Shown here: piece by piece, positions 23,396 through 34,724 of the stretch | How positions within the stretch are numbered: the first letter of the stretch is position 1 | Layout of the letters: each line of letters starts with the position of its first letter | Assembly (NCBI GenBank): GCA_039707465.1 | Contig: CM077647.1 | Coordinates: forward strand, 49,741,110 to 49,805,109 | Source: Rhabdophis nuchalis | Lineage: Eukaryota > Chordata > Lepidosauria > Squamata > Natricidae | DNA: 64,000 bases | Reading direction: 5' to 3' | Made by a program: the position numbers and the translations under genes | Notes under the pieces: generated by a model | What the model was told of the DNA's origin: nothing | What the model saw: the letters and a program-made list of their open reading frames with translations, nothing else | The model's database searches: none

Positions 23396-23620
23396 CAATA
23401 TTAATAACCATCAAACATCCACATCTATCTATTCTAGGTCCTGGGAAGGACTTGATTGGTAGATTTAAAAATGCCAAATCCAGTCTGAACATCTGGCTGA
23501 CTGTACAAAGAACAATTAAAATAATTGTAAAAGACAACTTTATTCGTAACAGCCTACATCTTGTAATGATACCTTTAACACTATTAAAGAACAACATCTC
23601 CCTATCCAAGTTCTTCTAGG
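23396..23620 (+). mobile_element. R4-like LINE 3' UTR fragment, first copy
   Basis: Contains catctatctattctaggtcc, ggaaggacttgattggtaga and gaacatctggctgactgta. This is the same block, in the same order, as at 24365-24460 in the element that ends in (AAT)n. It is a separate truncated copy or an internal duplication. Confidence 0.6.
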
Positions 23621-23629
23621 TGAATAACA

Positions 23630-24591
23630 AAGCCAAATCCTGTTTAACCATATGTGTGCTCTGAGGAAGATGAGAGCTATGCTAGAGGTTCAACCATACT
23701 GGACAGGTCTCATCAGAGGAGACAGACAAAGAGCGTCTCTCACATAAAAAAATATTGTGAGATGTAAATTTCAGAATGCCATACTGGCTCGGATGTTGCC
23801 CATGTTAACAAGGTCCATGATAGATTTTGGAGTTCCTGGATATTTGATGAAAAATGGGATACAGGACTCAGGATTGTTGGCTGAGCAACCAGGACCAGCA
23901 GCTGCAGAACCACTGGAAGAAAACATGTTTACCCATCACAAATATACAGTGATTGAAAAAAAAGAAATAATCTCTTATTAGAGAGCAAGCCCAAAAAGAA
24001 GAGGATATTTGAAAAGATATCAGCACCAGTTCTGGAAAGAACAACATCCAGAATCAGAAATAACAGAACAGAGAGGTAGCAGATCAACATTGATTTATAA
24101 TATGAAATAAAGTATTCACAGAAGCAGAATGGGATGAACGGCAAAGGTTCACCCAGGGCAAAGAAATCAAAGCCTTGCCAGAAGTAATTCAGAATGTAGA
24201 GGCAAATCAGGGAAAGTTGGTAGTAGAAGAATCCAACAGAGAGTCCCAAAACAACTGGAGCACTACTTGAACATCATGGGCATTGACAAATTTGCTGTCA
24301 GTCAATTGCAGAAGGCAGCTTTATTTGGACCTGCTTCCATCCTGCGAAAATACCTGTAACACCATCGAACATCCAGATTTGCCTTTCCCAGGTCCTTGGT
24401 AAGGACTCGATAGGTAGACAAAAATGCCAAACCCAGACCGAACATCTGGCTGACTGTGCGAATAATAATAATAATAATGGTTGGTACCTAGGATGCTGGC
24501 AGCAAACTGTATCAACTATTAGCACCAGTCAATGGTACTCGTAATGCATTTTTAAATGTTCAGTAGGCTAAGTTTCATGTTAAATGAATAA

Positions 24592-24661
<70 letters not shown>
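23630..24661 (+). mobile_element. R4-like LINE 3' region ending in (AAT)n
   Basis: A coding remnant ending SQLQKAALFGPASILRKYL (about 24301-24356) is followed by a 3' UTR block shared with 23396-23560. The end is taaatgaataaagttaataa running into a (AAT)n tail at 24596-24661. The upstream 600 bp is not clearly assignable. LINE family naming is by recognition and should be checked. Confidence 0.5.
24596..24661. repeat. (AAT)n tract
   Basis: Pure trinucleotide repeat at the LINE 3' end. It encodes a poly-tyrosine chance frame on the minus strand. Confidence 0.95.
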
Positions 24662-24662
<1 letters not shown>

Positions 24663-24699
24663 TAATGTAGAAAGAAAAAGACTACCTATCATTCGCGAA

Positions 24700-26552
24700 G
24701 TGCATAGCAAACAAGTGAAAGATCTGTTAACTGCCGTGAACAACATTTTAACTTCCATCTCATCCAGCACACTATATGAAAACAACCAATTAATGTATAG
24801 CACAGCCGCTGTTATAACTGCAGAACTAGGTTATAAAATGCCAAAAAAGAAACCCACTGGAACACCAAAGTGGAAAATTCGACTTGAAAATAAAATTAAA
24901 AAACTACAAAGGGATATCAGCAATCTGAAGTACTTGAAAGAACGAAAACTAAAGAACAAAAAGCTGAAAAATAGTTTACACAAAAAATACAACCTGGAGG
25001 AAAAAACAATAACAGAAATTATGGAAGAACTAAAACAACGTGCGATAGCAACAGCAAGGAAAATTGAAAGATATGAAGGACGAATAAAACAATATCGTGA
25101 AAATGTCCAGAAGAAACCAACACCTCTTCTACCGGTCCCTTCATGAAAATCGAATCCAAACTAATATTCACCCATGTAAAGAAAAAACTTTGAATTTTTG
25201 GAAAGAACTGTGGGAAAACCCAGTAGAACACAACAACACTGCCTCCTGGATCAAAGATATTCAACAACAAACAATACAAAACAAGATGGAAAATATTGCA
25301 ATAAAAACTGATATGGTGACAAAACAAGCAAAGAAGGTCAAGAACTGGAGTGCACCTGGCCTGGATGAACTACGTGGATACTGGCTAAAACATCTGACCA
25401 GCCCACATCATCGCATGGCCACTCAATTTGATCAAATGCTTCAAAATGCAACAAGCAAAGAATGGCTAACAGCTGAACAAACTTACTTGATAATGAAAGA
25501 TCCAGAAAAAGGCAAAGAACCAAATAACTATCACCCAATTACTTGTCTGCCAACAATGTTCAAACTTTTTACAAGGATATTGGCAAATTCAATATTCAAT
25601 CACCTGATAGAAAACAGAACAAAAAAGAAATTATAAAAAATCAAGAGGAACAAAAGATCAGCTGCTCATAGACAAAATGGCACTAACAAATGCAAAACGA
25701 AGGAAAACAAATTTAAATATGGCTTGGATTGATTACAAGAAGGCATTTGACTCATTACCCCAAAGCTGGATTAACACTTGTCTGGAAAACTTTGGAATTT
25801 GCAAAAATATCTGTAAATTTTTGAAAGCAAATATGCAAAAATGGAAAACAGTTCTAACAACAAATGGGGAAAACATTGGTGAAGTCAACATCAGACGACG
25901 AATCTTCCAAGGAGATTCACTTTCACATTGCATTAGTTCATTGCACTGTTCAACATTGCATTAGTTCCCCTGACAATAACCCTACAGAACACAAAACTGG
26001 GATACCAAATCTCAAGACAACATGGCAAGATAAACCATCTACTATACATGGATGACTTAAAAATGTATGCAAAAAGCCCCACTGAACTTAAATCAATACT
26101 CAACACAGTTCAACTGTTCAGCAGTGACATCAAAATGAACTTTGGACTTGAAAAATGTGCTATATTATCCATGCAGTGAGGAAAAATGGAAAGAACAGAA
26201 GAAATAGAACTGGAAAATGGAAATATAGTGAAAGCAATACCAAAGGATGATGGTTACAAGTACCTAGGCATATTGGAAGCAGATAAGATCTTTAATGGAA
26301 AAATCAAAGAGTACTGGCCGCTCAAGAACAAGCACTACAAACTAATGCCATGAAAGCGAAGATTCAAAAATCCACTGACAACCCAAACTGCCGACCTTGC
26401 AATAACAAAGTCGAAACTGTTTCACATTTAATATGTGAATGCAGCAAAATCGCATAGCAAACAAGTGAAAGATCTTTTAACTGCCATGAACAACATTTTA
26501 ATTTCCATCTCATCCAGCACACTATATGAAACCAACCAATTAATGTATAGCT
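24700..26552 (+). pseudogene. R2/R4-clade LINE reverse-transcriptase pseudogene
   Basis: The frame starting at 24700 reads HSKQVKDLLTAVNNI then a lysine-rich KWKIRLENKIKKLQRDISNL region. It shifts frame near 25130 and continues through ENPVEHNNTASWIKDIQ, NWSAPGLDELRGYWLKHLTS and NNYHPITCLPTMFKLFTRIL. It shifts again near 25635 into [19 protein letters not shown] (RT motif A) and [10 protein letters not shown]. The YMDD box is intact at about 26048 and is followed by DLKMYAKSPTELKSIL. A C-terminal cysteine/histidine cluster (CRPCNNKVETVSHLICEC) lies near 26392-26445. Several frameshifts and a stop make it inactive. A 100-bp block from its 5' part recurs at 26452-26552. Confidence 0.78.
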
Positions 26553-26628
26553 AAAAAGCTGACAGGCCAGGGAAAATTGGCTTTGTGAAAAGCAAAGAGA
26601 GCATTGTCTCCATCCCAATGCACCACAC

Positions 26629-26783
26629 CAGAGGTGGGTTTCTGCTGGTTTGCCCTGGATTGGGCGGCAGCAAGAGGCTCCACTCACCCGCCTGGATGCT
26701 TCTACACATGCACAGAAGCATCGCATGAGCACGCGCACGCGCACAAGCAAACAGATAATAAAATGAATGGAAACCCACCATTG
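26629..26783. mobile_element. hAT-type MITE
   Basis: Ends cagaggtgggtttc and gaaacccaccattg form an imperfect inverted pair. Flanks caccacac (26621-26628) and caccacag (26784-26791) match at 7 of 8 bases. The interior has an alternating gcacgcgcacgcgcac tract. Confidence 0.88.
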
Positions 26784-27086
26784 CACCACAGTCTGTTCTA
26801 CTGCTGTTCGGAAAGATTTTGGGTTGGCTGGAGAGTTGGTGGATACGGGGCGGGGGGAAGCCAACTTCGAAAAAACTAGAATTTCTCACTGCTTAAAGCA
26901 GAACAGCTGTGTAAAGAGTGTTCAAGAAGAAAAGGCTTGCATCATATAGATGCCATATTTAAAGGTGATGCAAGCCTCCTGTTCTCAGCTTCACTTTGAC
27001 TGCACCCTTAATCAAATCAATACACAATGAAGCATGCTCGACTGCACCCACAGACGAACTGCAAAAAGTGATTGCTTGCTTTAAGC

Positions 27087-27670
27087 CAGGGGTGAAATCC
27101 TTCCGATTTGGCCCAGTGAAATCTTCCTGGTTCAGCCGAACCGATGTGTGACAATTGTCTATGATTTTGTGAACCAGTAAGTAAAAAAAGTTTCCGATAA
27201 TTGTGAGGCTCAGCTGTGAGCCGTGTGATTGTCGGACCCCCTTTATTTCACTTTTTAAAGCATTTTTTTACTACCTATTCGCCCAAACCAGTAGTAAAAA
27301 AATGCTTAAAAAAGGGGGGGGGATTATTCCAACGATCACATGAATCAGCTGTGAGCCGTGCGATCATCAGACCCATTTCTTTTTCACTTTTTAAATTCGG
27401 GTGAATAGGCAGGAAAAAAATGATTTAAAAAGTGAAAAAAGGAACTTTTGATGATCACACAGCTTACAGCTGTGCCCTGCAATAGTCGGAACCATTTTTT
27501 CCCTACTTTTTTGAATGCATTTTTTCCTGCCTATTCGCCCGAACCGGCAGGAAAGAAAATGCTTTAAAAAGTGAAAAAAGTTAACCAAGCCACTCAGTCA
27601 CATGACCGCCATCCATCCACCAAACCACGCCCACAGACCCAGTGGGCAAGAAAATTAGATTTCACCACTG
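27087..27670. mobile_element. hAT-type non-autonomous element
   Basis: Ends caggggtgaaatcc and agatttcaccactg are imperfect inverted repeats. The 8-bp flanks ctttaagc (27079-27086 and 27671-27678) are identical. The interior consists of several diverged copies of a unit of about 115-120 bp containing cctattcgcc, aaaaaatgctttaaaaagtg and gatcacacagct motifs in alternating orientation. A related block lies at 180-560. Confidence 0.93.
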
Positions 27671-27679
27671 CTTTAAGCT

Positions 27680-29200
27680 GTCATAGTTATCAGGATGGAA
27701 TAAAAGCACTCTCATGAAGCCATGGCAGGGGAGAAAATAAATAATAGGCAAGTTTATTGTGGAGTTAGATGCAAACAGTAAAGGGAAAGGCCCATAGTAT
27801 GCACTGTTCTATTTTCATTAATGTATGATCCATGTGCCATCATCTTTTTGGCACTAAATATAAATCCATAAAAGAATGCTCCTTTTATCATTTCTGCTGA
27901 TTTTTTTGCTTTACATCACGCCATCCATAATTTTGAAAAGCTCTCCATCCTGGCAGGCTCTTAGACAATCTACTACAGAGTTTGTCCTTCATGCATCTGA
28001 ACCCAAATATGTTAACTGCACCTCTTATAAAACAATTTTCATTTAAAAAATATTGCCCAGAAATGATCCTTTTGCATATACTGTAGATCCAGAAACATTG
28101 ACTTTCTTGCAGGAAGTTACTTTAAATTGGGTAAAGCCGGAACATCTATTGAGCATTTATTAATTTTTAGCTTTTAAAACCTTCTGAAAGAATAGCCTGG
28201 ATTGGTTAAAAACCCTCTTCCCAATGAGCAAGGGGATTCAGCTTCTACAATGACTTTCACAGCTGTTTGAATTCCTGAGTTCAATTCTTCTTCCATTTGT
28301 ATGTGGCACATGTAACTCCATTGCCTTTTCCTACTTTTTTACTTACCCTTATATCTTGCTAATGATATACAGTAGGGCCAACAGCCACAGTGGCCCTATA
28401 TCATTTACCTAAACAATTACCAGCTAAACCCATCTGATAATATTACACTTTACCTTTAAATATGCATCAACTCAAGATTAAGAAACAATTAGGTCTGTTG
28501 TAAATGAGTGCTGTAATATAGACCCGCTTTCATATACAACAGAGGCAGATTAAGGCAAGAGGAATAAAATTAAAATTATGCAATTTTTCATTTTACACTC
28601 ATTATGCATGCTATTTTAATATTTCAGGAAGAGACTGTAGATATTAATATATCACTGCTTTCAGAGAAAGTCCCTGTTGATTAAATTAGTTGACTTTCTT
28701 CTATTTCGCCGCTATGGCATTTTTTGTAATCTTCTCTTACTAAGGGCAGTTCAATTCCAACTTCTGTTTTTTTTTTCCTTCAGAAACCTATTCCAGAATC
28801 TGAACCCATGAGCAGAGTGACCCAGAAAGCAAAAAACACATAGATAGAAATGTAATCATCGTAACTATTAAGAGTCTGAATAAAGAACAGAACAATGTAA
28901 GATTTGAATTTAGGCCTCACTAACTCAACAATGATCCTCAGTTATATTTTTAACCCATTTGTTTCAATCCTTCCCTATCAGATGATAAACTATTCTCTAT
29001 CATAGGATGTTTTAGTAAAATAATCTAGAACAACTGCAAGCAATTTGATTGTTTGCTATATTTATGAAAAAGAAGCAACTGCTAAACTTTACACAAGTAA
29101 ATGGTTCTTAAATTAGACAACTTAAGGGTACTAATTTTAATAGCTTGGTTGTGAACTAAGGATTCTTTTTTGGTCTTTAATATATGAATATCTTAGACAA
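27680..29200. other. Anonymous AT-rich sequence
   Basis: No gene, RNA or clear repeat recognised. Confidence 0.4.
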
Positions 29201-29210
29201 TAGTTTAGAC

Positions 29211-29292
29211 CAGGGGTCTCCAACCTTTGCAACTTTAAGTCTGAAGGAATTCAGCTACCAGACTTCTCCAGCCAGCAGGTTGGAGACCCCTG
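29211..29292. mobile_element. Palindromic hAT-type MITE, one arm shortened
   Basis: Left end caggggtctccaacctttgc is the same as at 53919, and the right end ggttggagacccctg is its mirror. Most of the right arm is deleted, so the element is 82 bp instead of about 135. Flanks gtttagac (29203-29210) and atttagac (29293-29300) match at 7 of 8 bases. Confidence 0.9.
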
Positions 29293-29319
29293 ATTTAGAC
29301 AACTTAGAACTACACTGCC

Positions 29320-29725
29320 CTCTGACATAATCATAGTACATAAAATTATTCACTACAATGTCCTACCTGTCAATGACTACTTCAGCTCCAATCACAACAA
29401 TACATGAGCACACGATAGATACAAAATCAAGGTAAATCGCTCCAAACTTGATTGCTTCTTCAGCAACAGAATGGTCAATGCCTGGAATGCACTACCTGTG
29501 CCTTCTTCCCCAAACCCCAAAAATTTAACCTTAAATTGTCTACTGTCAACCTCACCCCATTCCTAAGAGGTCTGTAAGGGATGTGCATAAGCGCACCTAT
29601 GTGCCTACCGTTCCTGTCCTAATGTTCCCTTTTATTCATATTCATTTCATGTAACCAAAATCATACTGATATATGTTATCTAATGCTTGACAAAAAATAA
29701 ATAAAATAAAAATAAAAATATCCAA
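29320..29725 (+). mobile_element. LINE C-terminus and 3' tail
   Basis: Broken plus-strand frames read VNDYFSSNHNNTHEHTIDTK and SSATEWSMPGMHYL, the end of a non-LTR ORF2. They are followed by a 3' UTR and a (AAATAA)n tail ending near 29725. The copy is 5'-truncated. Clade is uncertain. Confidence 0.6.
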
Positions 29726-29934
29726 TATCTGAAATAGTGGTATCTTACATTTAAAGGAAGTTTTATCTGAGAAATATCTTTCTTTCATCAGGTAAGTATT
29801 TTTTGGTTCTTTCGTACATTTTTATTCTTTTAATATTCTATTCCATTTTAATCAGTGAATGTCAACTATTTATACTGTTTTATATTGGCCTTTTGTTTCT
29901 GAGCTGTTTTGAGAATCTATTGTACTAGAATAGG

Positions 29935-30415
29935 GTCAAAGAATAATGGATTGGAAGGGACCTCAGAGATCTTCTAGTCCTACCCCCTGCTCATGGCAGG
30001 AGCGTTATAGTATTCAAGTTAAATTGTTGTCCCAGGCAAATGATTGTTCTGTCTATTGTCCAGCACCCACAACTCCAGAAGCAAGCTATTCAATTGATTA
30101 ATTGTACTCCCTGTCGGAAAATTTCTCCTTATCTCTAAATTGCATCTTTCTTTATCGAACTTCCAACCATTACTTCTTGTCCTGCCCTCTGGTGCTTTGG
30201 AGAATAAGTTAACCCCTTCTTTCTGTGATAGCCCCTCAAGTACTGGAAGGCAGCTATCACGTCCCCCAACCCTTCTCTTTGATAGGCTAGACATACCCAG
30301 CTTCTACAACCATTCGTCATATGGTATAGTCTCCAGACCTGTTATCATCTTTGTTGCTCTTCTCTACACATCTTTTTTATGTCGTGGTGACCAGAATCGG
30401 CATAGCAGAGTATAA
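29935..30415 (-). pseudogene. CR1-type LINE 3' fragment
   Basis: On the minus strand it reads SLSKRRVGGRDSCLPVLEG...EGRTRSNGWKFDKERCNLEIRRNFP, a diverged version of the CR1 C-terminus at 20.6-20.9 kb. The 3' UTR runs to ttggaagggacctcagagat at 29950. It is 5'-truncated with frameshifts. Confidence 0.8.
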
Positions 30416-30778
30416 ATATTGAAGGAAAGGAGGGGGAGTGAATAATAAATTTAGTGTTGACAAGCATGGTTGTTTAAATGAAAGCTTAAAATTATAGTAA
30501 GTGTTTAGAGTGTATGGCATATGAGGCAATTTTCAAGACATGCTCTAGATAGGTGTTTGACTTCTTGCATCTTCTTTTCAAAAGAATAGATATGTTATCT
30601 TTTGAAATGCCACACTCATTTTCTCTTCTGTAGTGCAAGACTTATTAAATTTTATCACCTGATAATATATGAGATGAAACAAATACCACATCGTAAAGGT
30701 CCACAACTTGATTAATTTGCCAATACTGTAGAATCTTAAGAGAGTTCCTTTCATTGTATCTTCTATTCCAGTCTTACT

Positions 30779-31193
30779 ACAGGTACTTCTCGAATTACAA
30801 CTGTAATTGAACCTGGCAATTATGGTTATAAGTTGTGACATTCATAAAGCAAGGCATCATGTGGCTAGACCAATTTTACAACCTTTTTGCAATGATTGTT
30901 AAGTGTAAAAGAAAAAACCCTTTGTTTGCTATGGGACAGTTTCCTCCCAGAAACCAGAAGTAAACATAAATGAATTCTGGTTTCTGGAAAACTGTAAGCA
31001 GCAAAAACATAACTGCAGGGTGCTGCAAATAGCTATAAATGCAGGCCAGTTGCCAAATGCCCAAAATATGGTTACGTGTCTTGGGCGGGGATGGGGGGCA
31101 GAACTTCAGAACTTGGAGTAAGTAGTTTTTGGAGAGTCCACTGTAACTTTGAATATCAATGAGTGACTAGTCGAAAATTGAGGACTACTGTGC
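30779..31193. mobile_element. MITE, 'cagtcctcgacttac' family, longer copy
   Basis: Begins acaggtacttctcgaattac and ends attgaggactactgt, an inverted pair. The interior contains a palindromic ccagaaaccagaagtaaaca / gaattctggtttctgg segment. It is non-coding. Confidence 0.7.
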
Positions 31194-31855
31194 ATTATTG
31201 TTTTACATAATATTGCATATATGAAGCATGGAAAGGGTCCTTATAAAAATTATCTTCCTACTCGCATACCTTTTTTAAAGAGGTCTTGATCATTTTTCTG
31301 AATATAGTTCTGTGTAGCTGTTGCATTTTATCACCTCCCTTTAAATTTCATTATTTGTATCTGTGTTTTCCATAATATTGTTTAACCCCAAACTTAGCAC
31401 TGTTGAATTAAACAGGATCAAATTTATAGTACATAAAAGCTGCAGGAAGTATACAGTTCTGTGGGGATGAGTTGCCTTAGGATAAAAACAAAATTCTGTA
31501 CTTTGTTTCACAAACTTATTAGGGAGATGGTTGATCAAGTTTTGTCTACGGAACTGTTTGTTTAGGAGGCAGTATAAAAAAACTTCTGGCCTTTTTGGAC
31601 ATCTGCCTCTGACCAACTAATGATAAAGAGTCATCATTATTCTTTATGTTCCTATGCAGGAAATTTCTCTTTCCAGCTAAGGACAGGAAACATTATGTCC
31701 AAAGAATTCACCAATTTGTTCAGAGTAGAGGATATCTTATCTAAAACACATTCTATTTCTAGGAAGCCCCACGCATCTGGCAGACTAGTTTGAAGTAATG
31801 ACCAGTAAAACTATTACTACACATGGAAAATTATATCCAGTCTGCTTTTCCTGCA

Positions 31856-31860
<5 letters not shown>
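31194..31860. other. Anonymous sequence
   Basis: No gene or repeat recognised. Confidence 0.4.

Positions 31861-31941
<81 letters not shown>
31861..31941. repeat. (GT)n-(AT)n compound microsatellite
   Basis: About 50 bp of GT repeat passing into about 30 bp of AT repeat, directly left of the hammerhead array. Confidence 0.95.
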
Positions 31942-31945
<4 letters not shown>

Positions 31946-31971
31946 TTATGAGCTGATCAATAAATTAAATT

Positions 31972-32030
31972 AGAAGAGACTAGGATAGATCTATTTCGAG
32001 CTTATTAGCTCTCATCAGAAATAGATCTAT
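31972..32030 (-). ncRNA. Hammerhead ribozyme core, minus strand, unit 1
   Basis: Read on the minus strand: CTGATGA (32018 down to 32012), stem II GAGCT/AGCTC closed by loop AATA, GAAA (31997-31994), stem III ATA/TAT with loop GATC, and cleavage-site ATC ending at 31984. Core and stem II are perfect. Stem I can pair 11 of 12 positions between agaagagaccag and ctagtctcttct, but 13 extra bases (GATAGATCTATTT) separate the 5' strand from the core, so folding as a normal three-way junction is doubtful. Confidence 0.72.
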
Positions 32031-32169
32031 CCTGGTCTCTTCTAATTTAATTTCTTGATCAGCTCATAAAACTAACACACATATCTAAAATATTATACAA
32101 CGTAATTCTTGGCTTGCTGTTTGGATGGTCTCTAGCGATGAGCCGATGGGCAGTAAGGGAAATTAAATT

Positions 32170-32228
32170 AGAAGAGACCAGGATAGATCTATTTCGAGCT
32201 TATTAGCTCTCATCAGAAATAGATCTAT
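32170..32228 (-). ncRNA. Hammerhead ribozyme core, minus strand, unit 2
   Basis: Same as unit 1 shifted by 198 bp: CTGATGAG complement at 32209-32216, GAAA complement at 32192-32195. The base that differs between units (c32179) lies in stem I and restores the pairing partner that is mismatched in unit 1. Confidence 0.72.
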
Positions 32229-32414
32229 CCTGGTCTCTTCTAATTTAATTTCTTGATCAGCTCATAAAACTAACACACATATCTAAAATATTATACAACG
32301 TAATTCTTGGCTTGCTGTTTGGATGGTCTCTAGCGATGAGCCGATGGGCAGTAAGGGAAACAGTATGTCTCCTCCCTTTAATTGGGGCCTAATAATAACA
32401 GGTTGTTGTGAAAC

Positions 32415-32521
<107 letters not shown>

Positions 32522-32522
32522 G

Positions 32523-32847
<325 letters not shown>

Positions 32848-32899
32848 TCATACAATATAGGAGTAATGGGACACTGCATGGTTGATCATCATCTTTCCT

Positions 32900-33430
32900 T
32901 TGCTCTTTTCTTTTATCCTTGTTTTTCAGTTGAATACTTCACATTAGCATCAGTGATTGTTTGCAACACCACTAAAAATATACATTCTAACTAAAAAAAT
33001 TTTTTTAATCCTCTTAATTCAAAAGAAAAATACAAAGGATTTTTAAAAGATAAAGCCTTCTTAAAAGAAGATACCCAAGATGTTAACGTGAAAATATTGC
33101 TTTGATAATCTTTATTGCTTTAATAATCATTTTTTTAAAAAGTCTCCATTTATAAAATACAATTACTGTACAGTACTGTTCAGTTAGATAAATTGAATCA
33201 AGTCCTCTCACTAAAATCAGGTGCTGTTATCTTAGGAAAATAACACATAGAGAGATAGCATTAGGAGCTAAACACGAATCCTAAATGAATCAGTTCCTCA
33301 CTTTAGATGCCATTAGATCTACATAGAATTCTTTGTTCACAGAAGAGAATATCTGCCTTGCCTTTAAAGATAGGAAAACAACTCAGGTGGTATTCTTAAA
33401 TTTGTAGGTCTGTAAGGGAATCATCAATTA
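32900..33430. other. Anonymous AT-rich sequence
   Basis: No gene or repeat recognised. Confidence 0.4.
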
Positions 33431-33436
33431 CTCAAG

Positions 33437-33765
33437 TGCCTTTGTTGTTAGTTGCGAAGTTTTATCCAACCCATTGCAACCCCATGAACAACATTCCTCC
33501 AGGCCTTCGTGTCCTCTACCATCCTCTGGAGTCCATTTAAGCTCAAGCCTACTGCTTCAGTGAATCCATCCAGCCACTTCACTCTCTGTTGTTCCCTTCT
33601 TCTTTTACCCTCAATCTTTCCCAGCATTAGGCTCTTCTCCAGTGAGCCCTTCCTTCTCATTAGGTGGCCAAAGAATTTGAATTTCATCTTCAGGATCTGG
33701 CCTTCTAAAGAGCAGTCATGGTTGATCTCCTTTAGGGCTGATTTGTTTGAAAACCATAGTGCCTA
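33437..33765 (-). pseudogene. BovB (RTE) LINE 3' end
   Basis: On the minus strand the frame 33687-33448 reads KFFGHLMRRKGSLEKSLMLG...KRRREQQRVKWLDGFTEAVG...AWRNVVHGVAMG, the conserved end of the BovB reverse-transcriptase ORF. The last residues and short 3' UTR end near 33437. It is strongly 5'-truncated. BovB is abundant in squamates and known for horizontal transfer between reptiles and ruminants. Confidence 0.92.
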
Positions 33766-33769
33766 AGTT

Positions 33770-34480
33770 TCTCCATTTGAGATTTCATGAATCAAAATCA
33801 GAATCTCTATCAACGTGTTGCAACCATCTAAACTTCCTAAATTTAAACAGCACTGATTCACAAAGACTTCTCTAATATGCTCTTCATTATATATATTTAT
33901 GGTATAGTATTCATTTCAGATAGCTAGAAAAGTTTTTTTAAGTTGCTCTTTAACATCATGACACTGATTCTACCTGTTACATATACCTTAATTTTATTTA
34001 TTTTAAATGAAAACATACTTCAAAATCCTTCAGCAATGAAGTGTTCCAGACTTTCCCAAAATAAGTCTTCAAATTGCATCAGTTAGCATATATTTACTAG
34101 AACAAAATAGAGGCATGGGGACAATCCAGAACATTTACAGTAGTAGCACTAAAACTACTAATCCTTGGCATTTTTCAAGAATAAACTGTAATGCTACAAC
34201 TGCATTAGACCTATTTATAAGCCATTGTATTCAACCAAGGTAACAATTTCATATCCAAGTTCCAGCTTTTCTAACAAATGTATTTGTGCCTATTACTATG
34301 TATCTTTCCACTCATCCATAAAAATGCAGACTGAATTCATTACATTATATAGTTTCCTGTTTTGTGACTTTGTACATAGATGAGATCTAGCTAGATTTAA
34401 TAAGCTATGTTTCATAGCTGTATATAACATGGAAATCCAACTAGTTGCAGCTTACTCTGTATGAACTCAGCCTCAGTCCC
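33770..34480. other. Anonymous AT-rich sequence
   Basis: No gene or repeat recognised. Confidence 0.4.
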
Positions 34481-34484
34481 TGAG

Positions 34485-34722
34485 ACCATCTTATAAGACT
34501 GTGTTTTAAATTGATATAAGGTTTTAATTAGTGGGATTTTTAGTGATTTTTAGCACAGGGCATTCCAAATTTAATCAGTTTTTATTGTGTTGTATTATTT
34601 ATGGCGTGTCTATTTATTTATATGTTTATACTTGTTTTAATTTCCTGTGCACCGCCCTGAGTCCCTTCGGGGAGATAGGCGCGGTATAAAAGTCTAAAAA
34701 TAAATAAATAAAATAAATAAAA
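34485..34722 (+). mobile_element. CR1/L2-like LINE 3' end
   Basis: Ends with caccgccctgagtcccttcg, gagataggcgcggtataaaa and a (AAATAA)n tail. This is the same 3' UTR that appears in reverse at 44525-44600 and 62320-62400. Confidence 0.82.
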
Positions 34723-34724
34723 TA

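Larger units (their letters stand above)
31948..32412 (-). mobile_element. Hammerhead-bearing repeat, copy B, with 198-bp tandem duplication
   Basis: Bases 31962-32159 are repeated as 32160-32357 with one mismatch seen (t31981/c32179). Each unit has inverted arms (attagaagagac...agatctattt and mirror) around a minus-strand hammerhead core. A body shared with copy A follows (taacacacat, tggatggtctct, gtctcctccc, ttaattggggcc). The last unit runs on to 32412 and meets (AT)n. No protein is encoded. Near-identity of the units suggests a recent duplication or an assembly effect. Confidence 0.78.

Noticed and set aside
26364..26889. Minus-strand frames of 166 and 112 codons
   Set aside because: They are antisense to the end of the R4-like LINE and to a hAT MITE. 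No family features.
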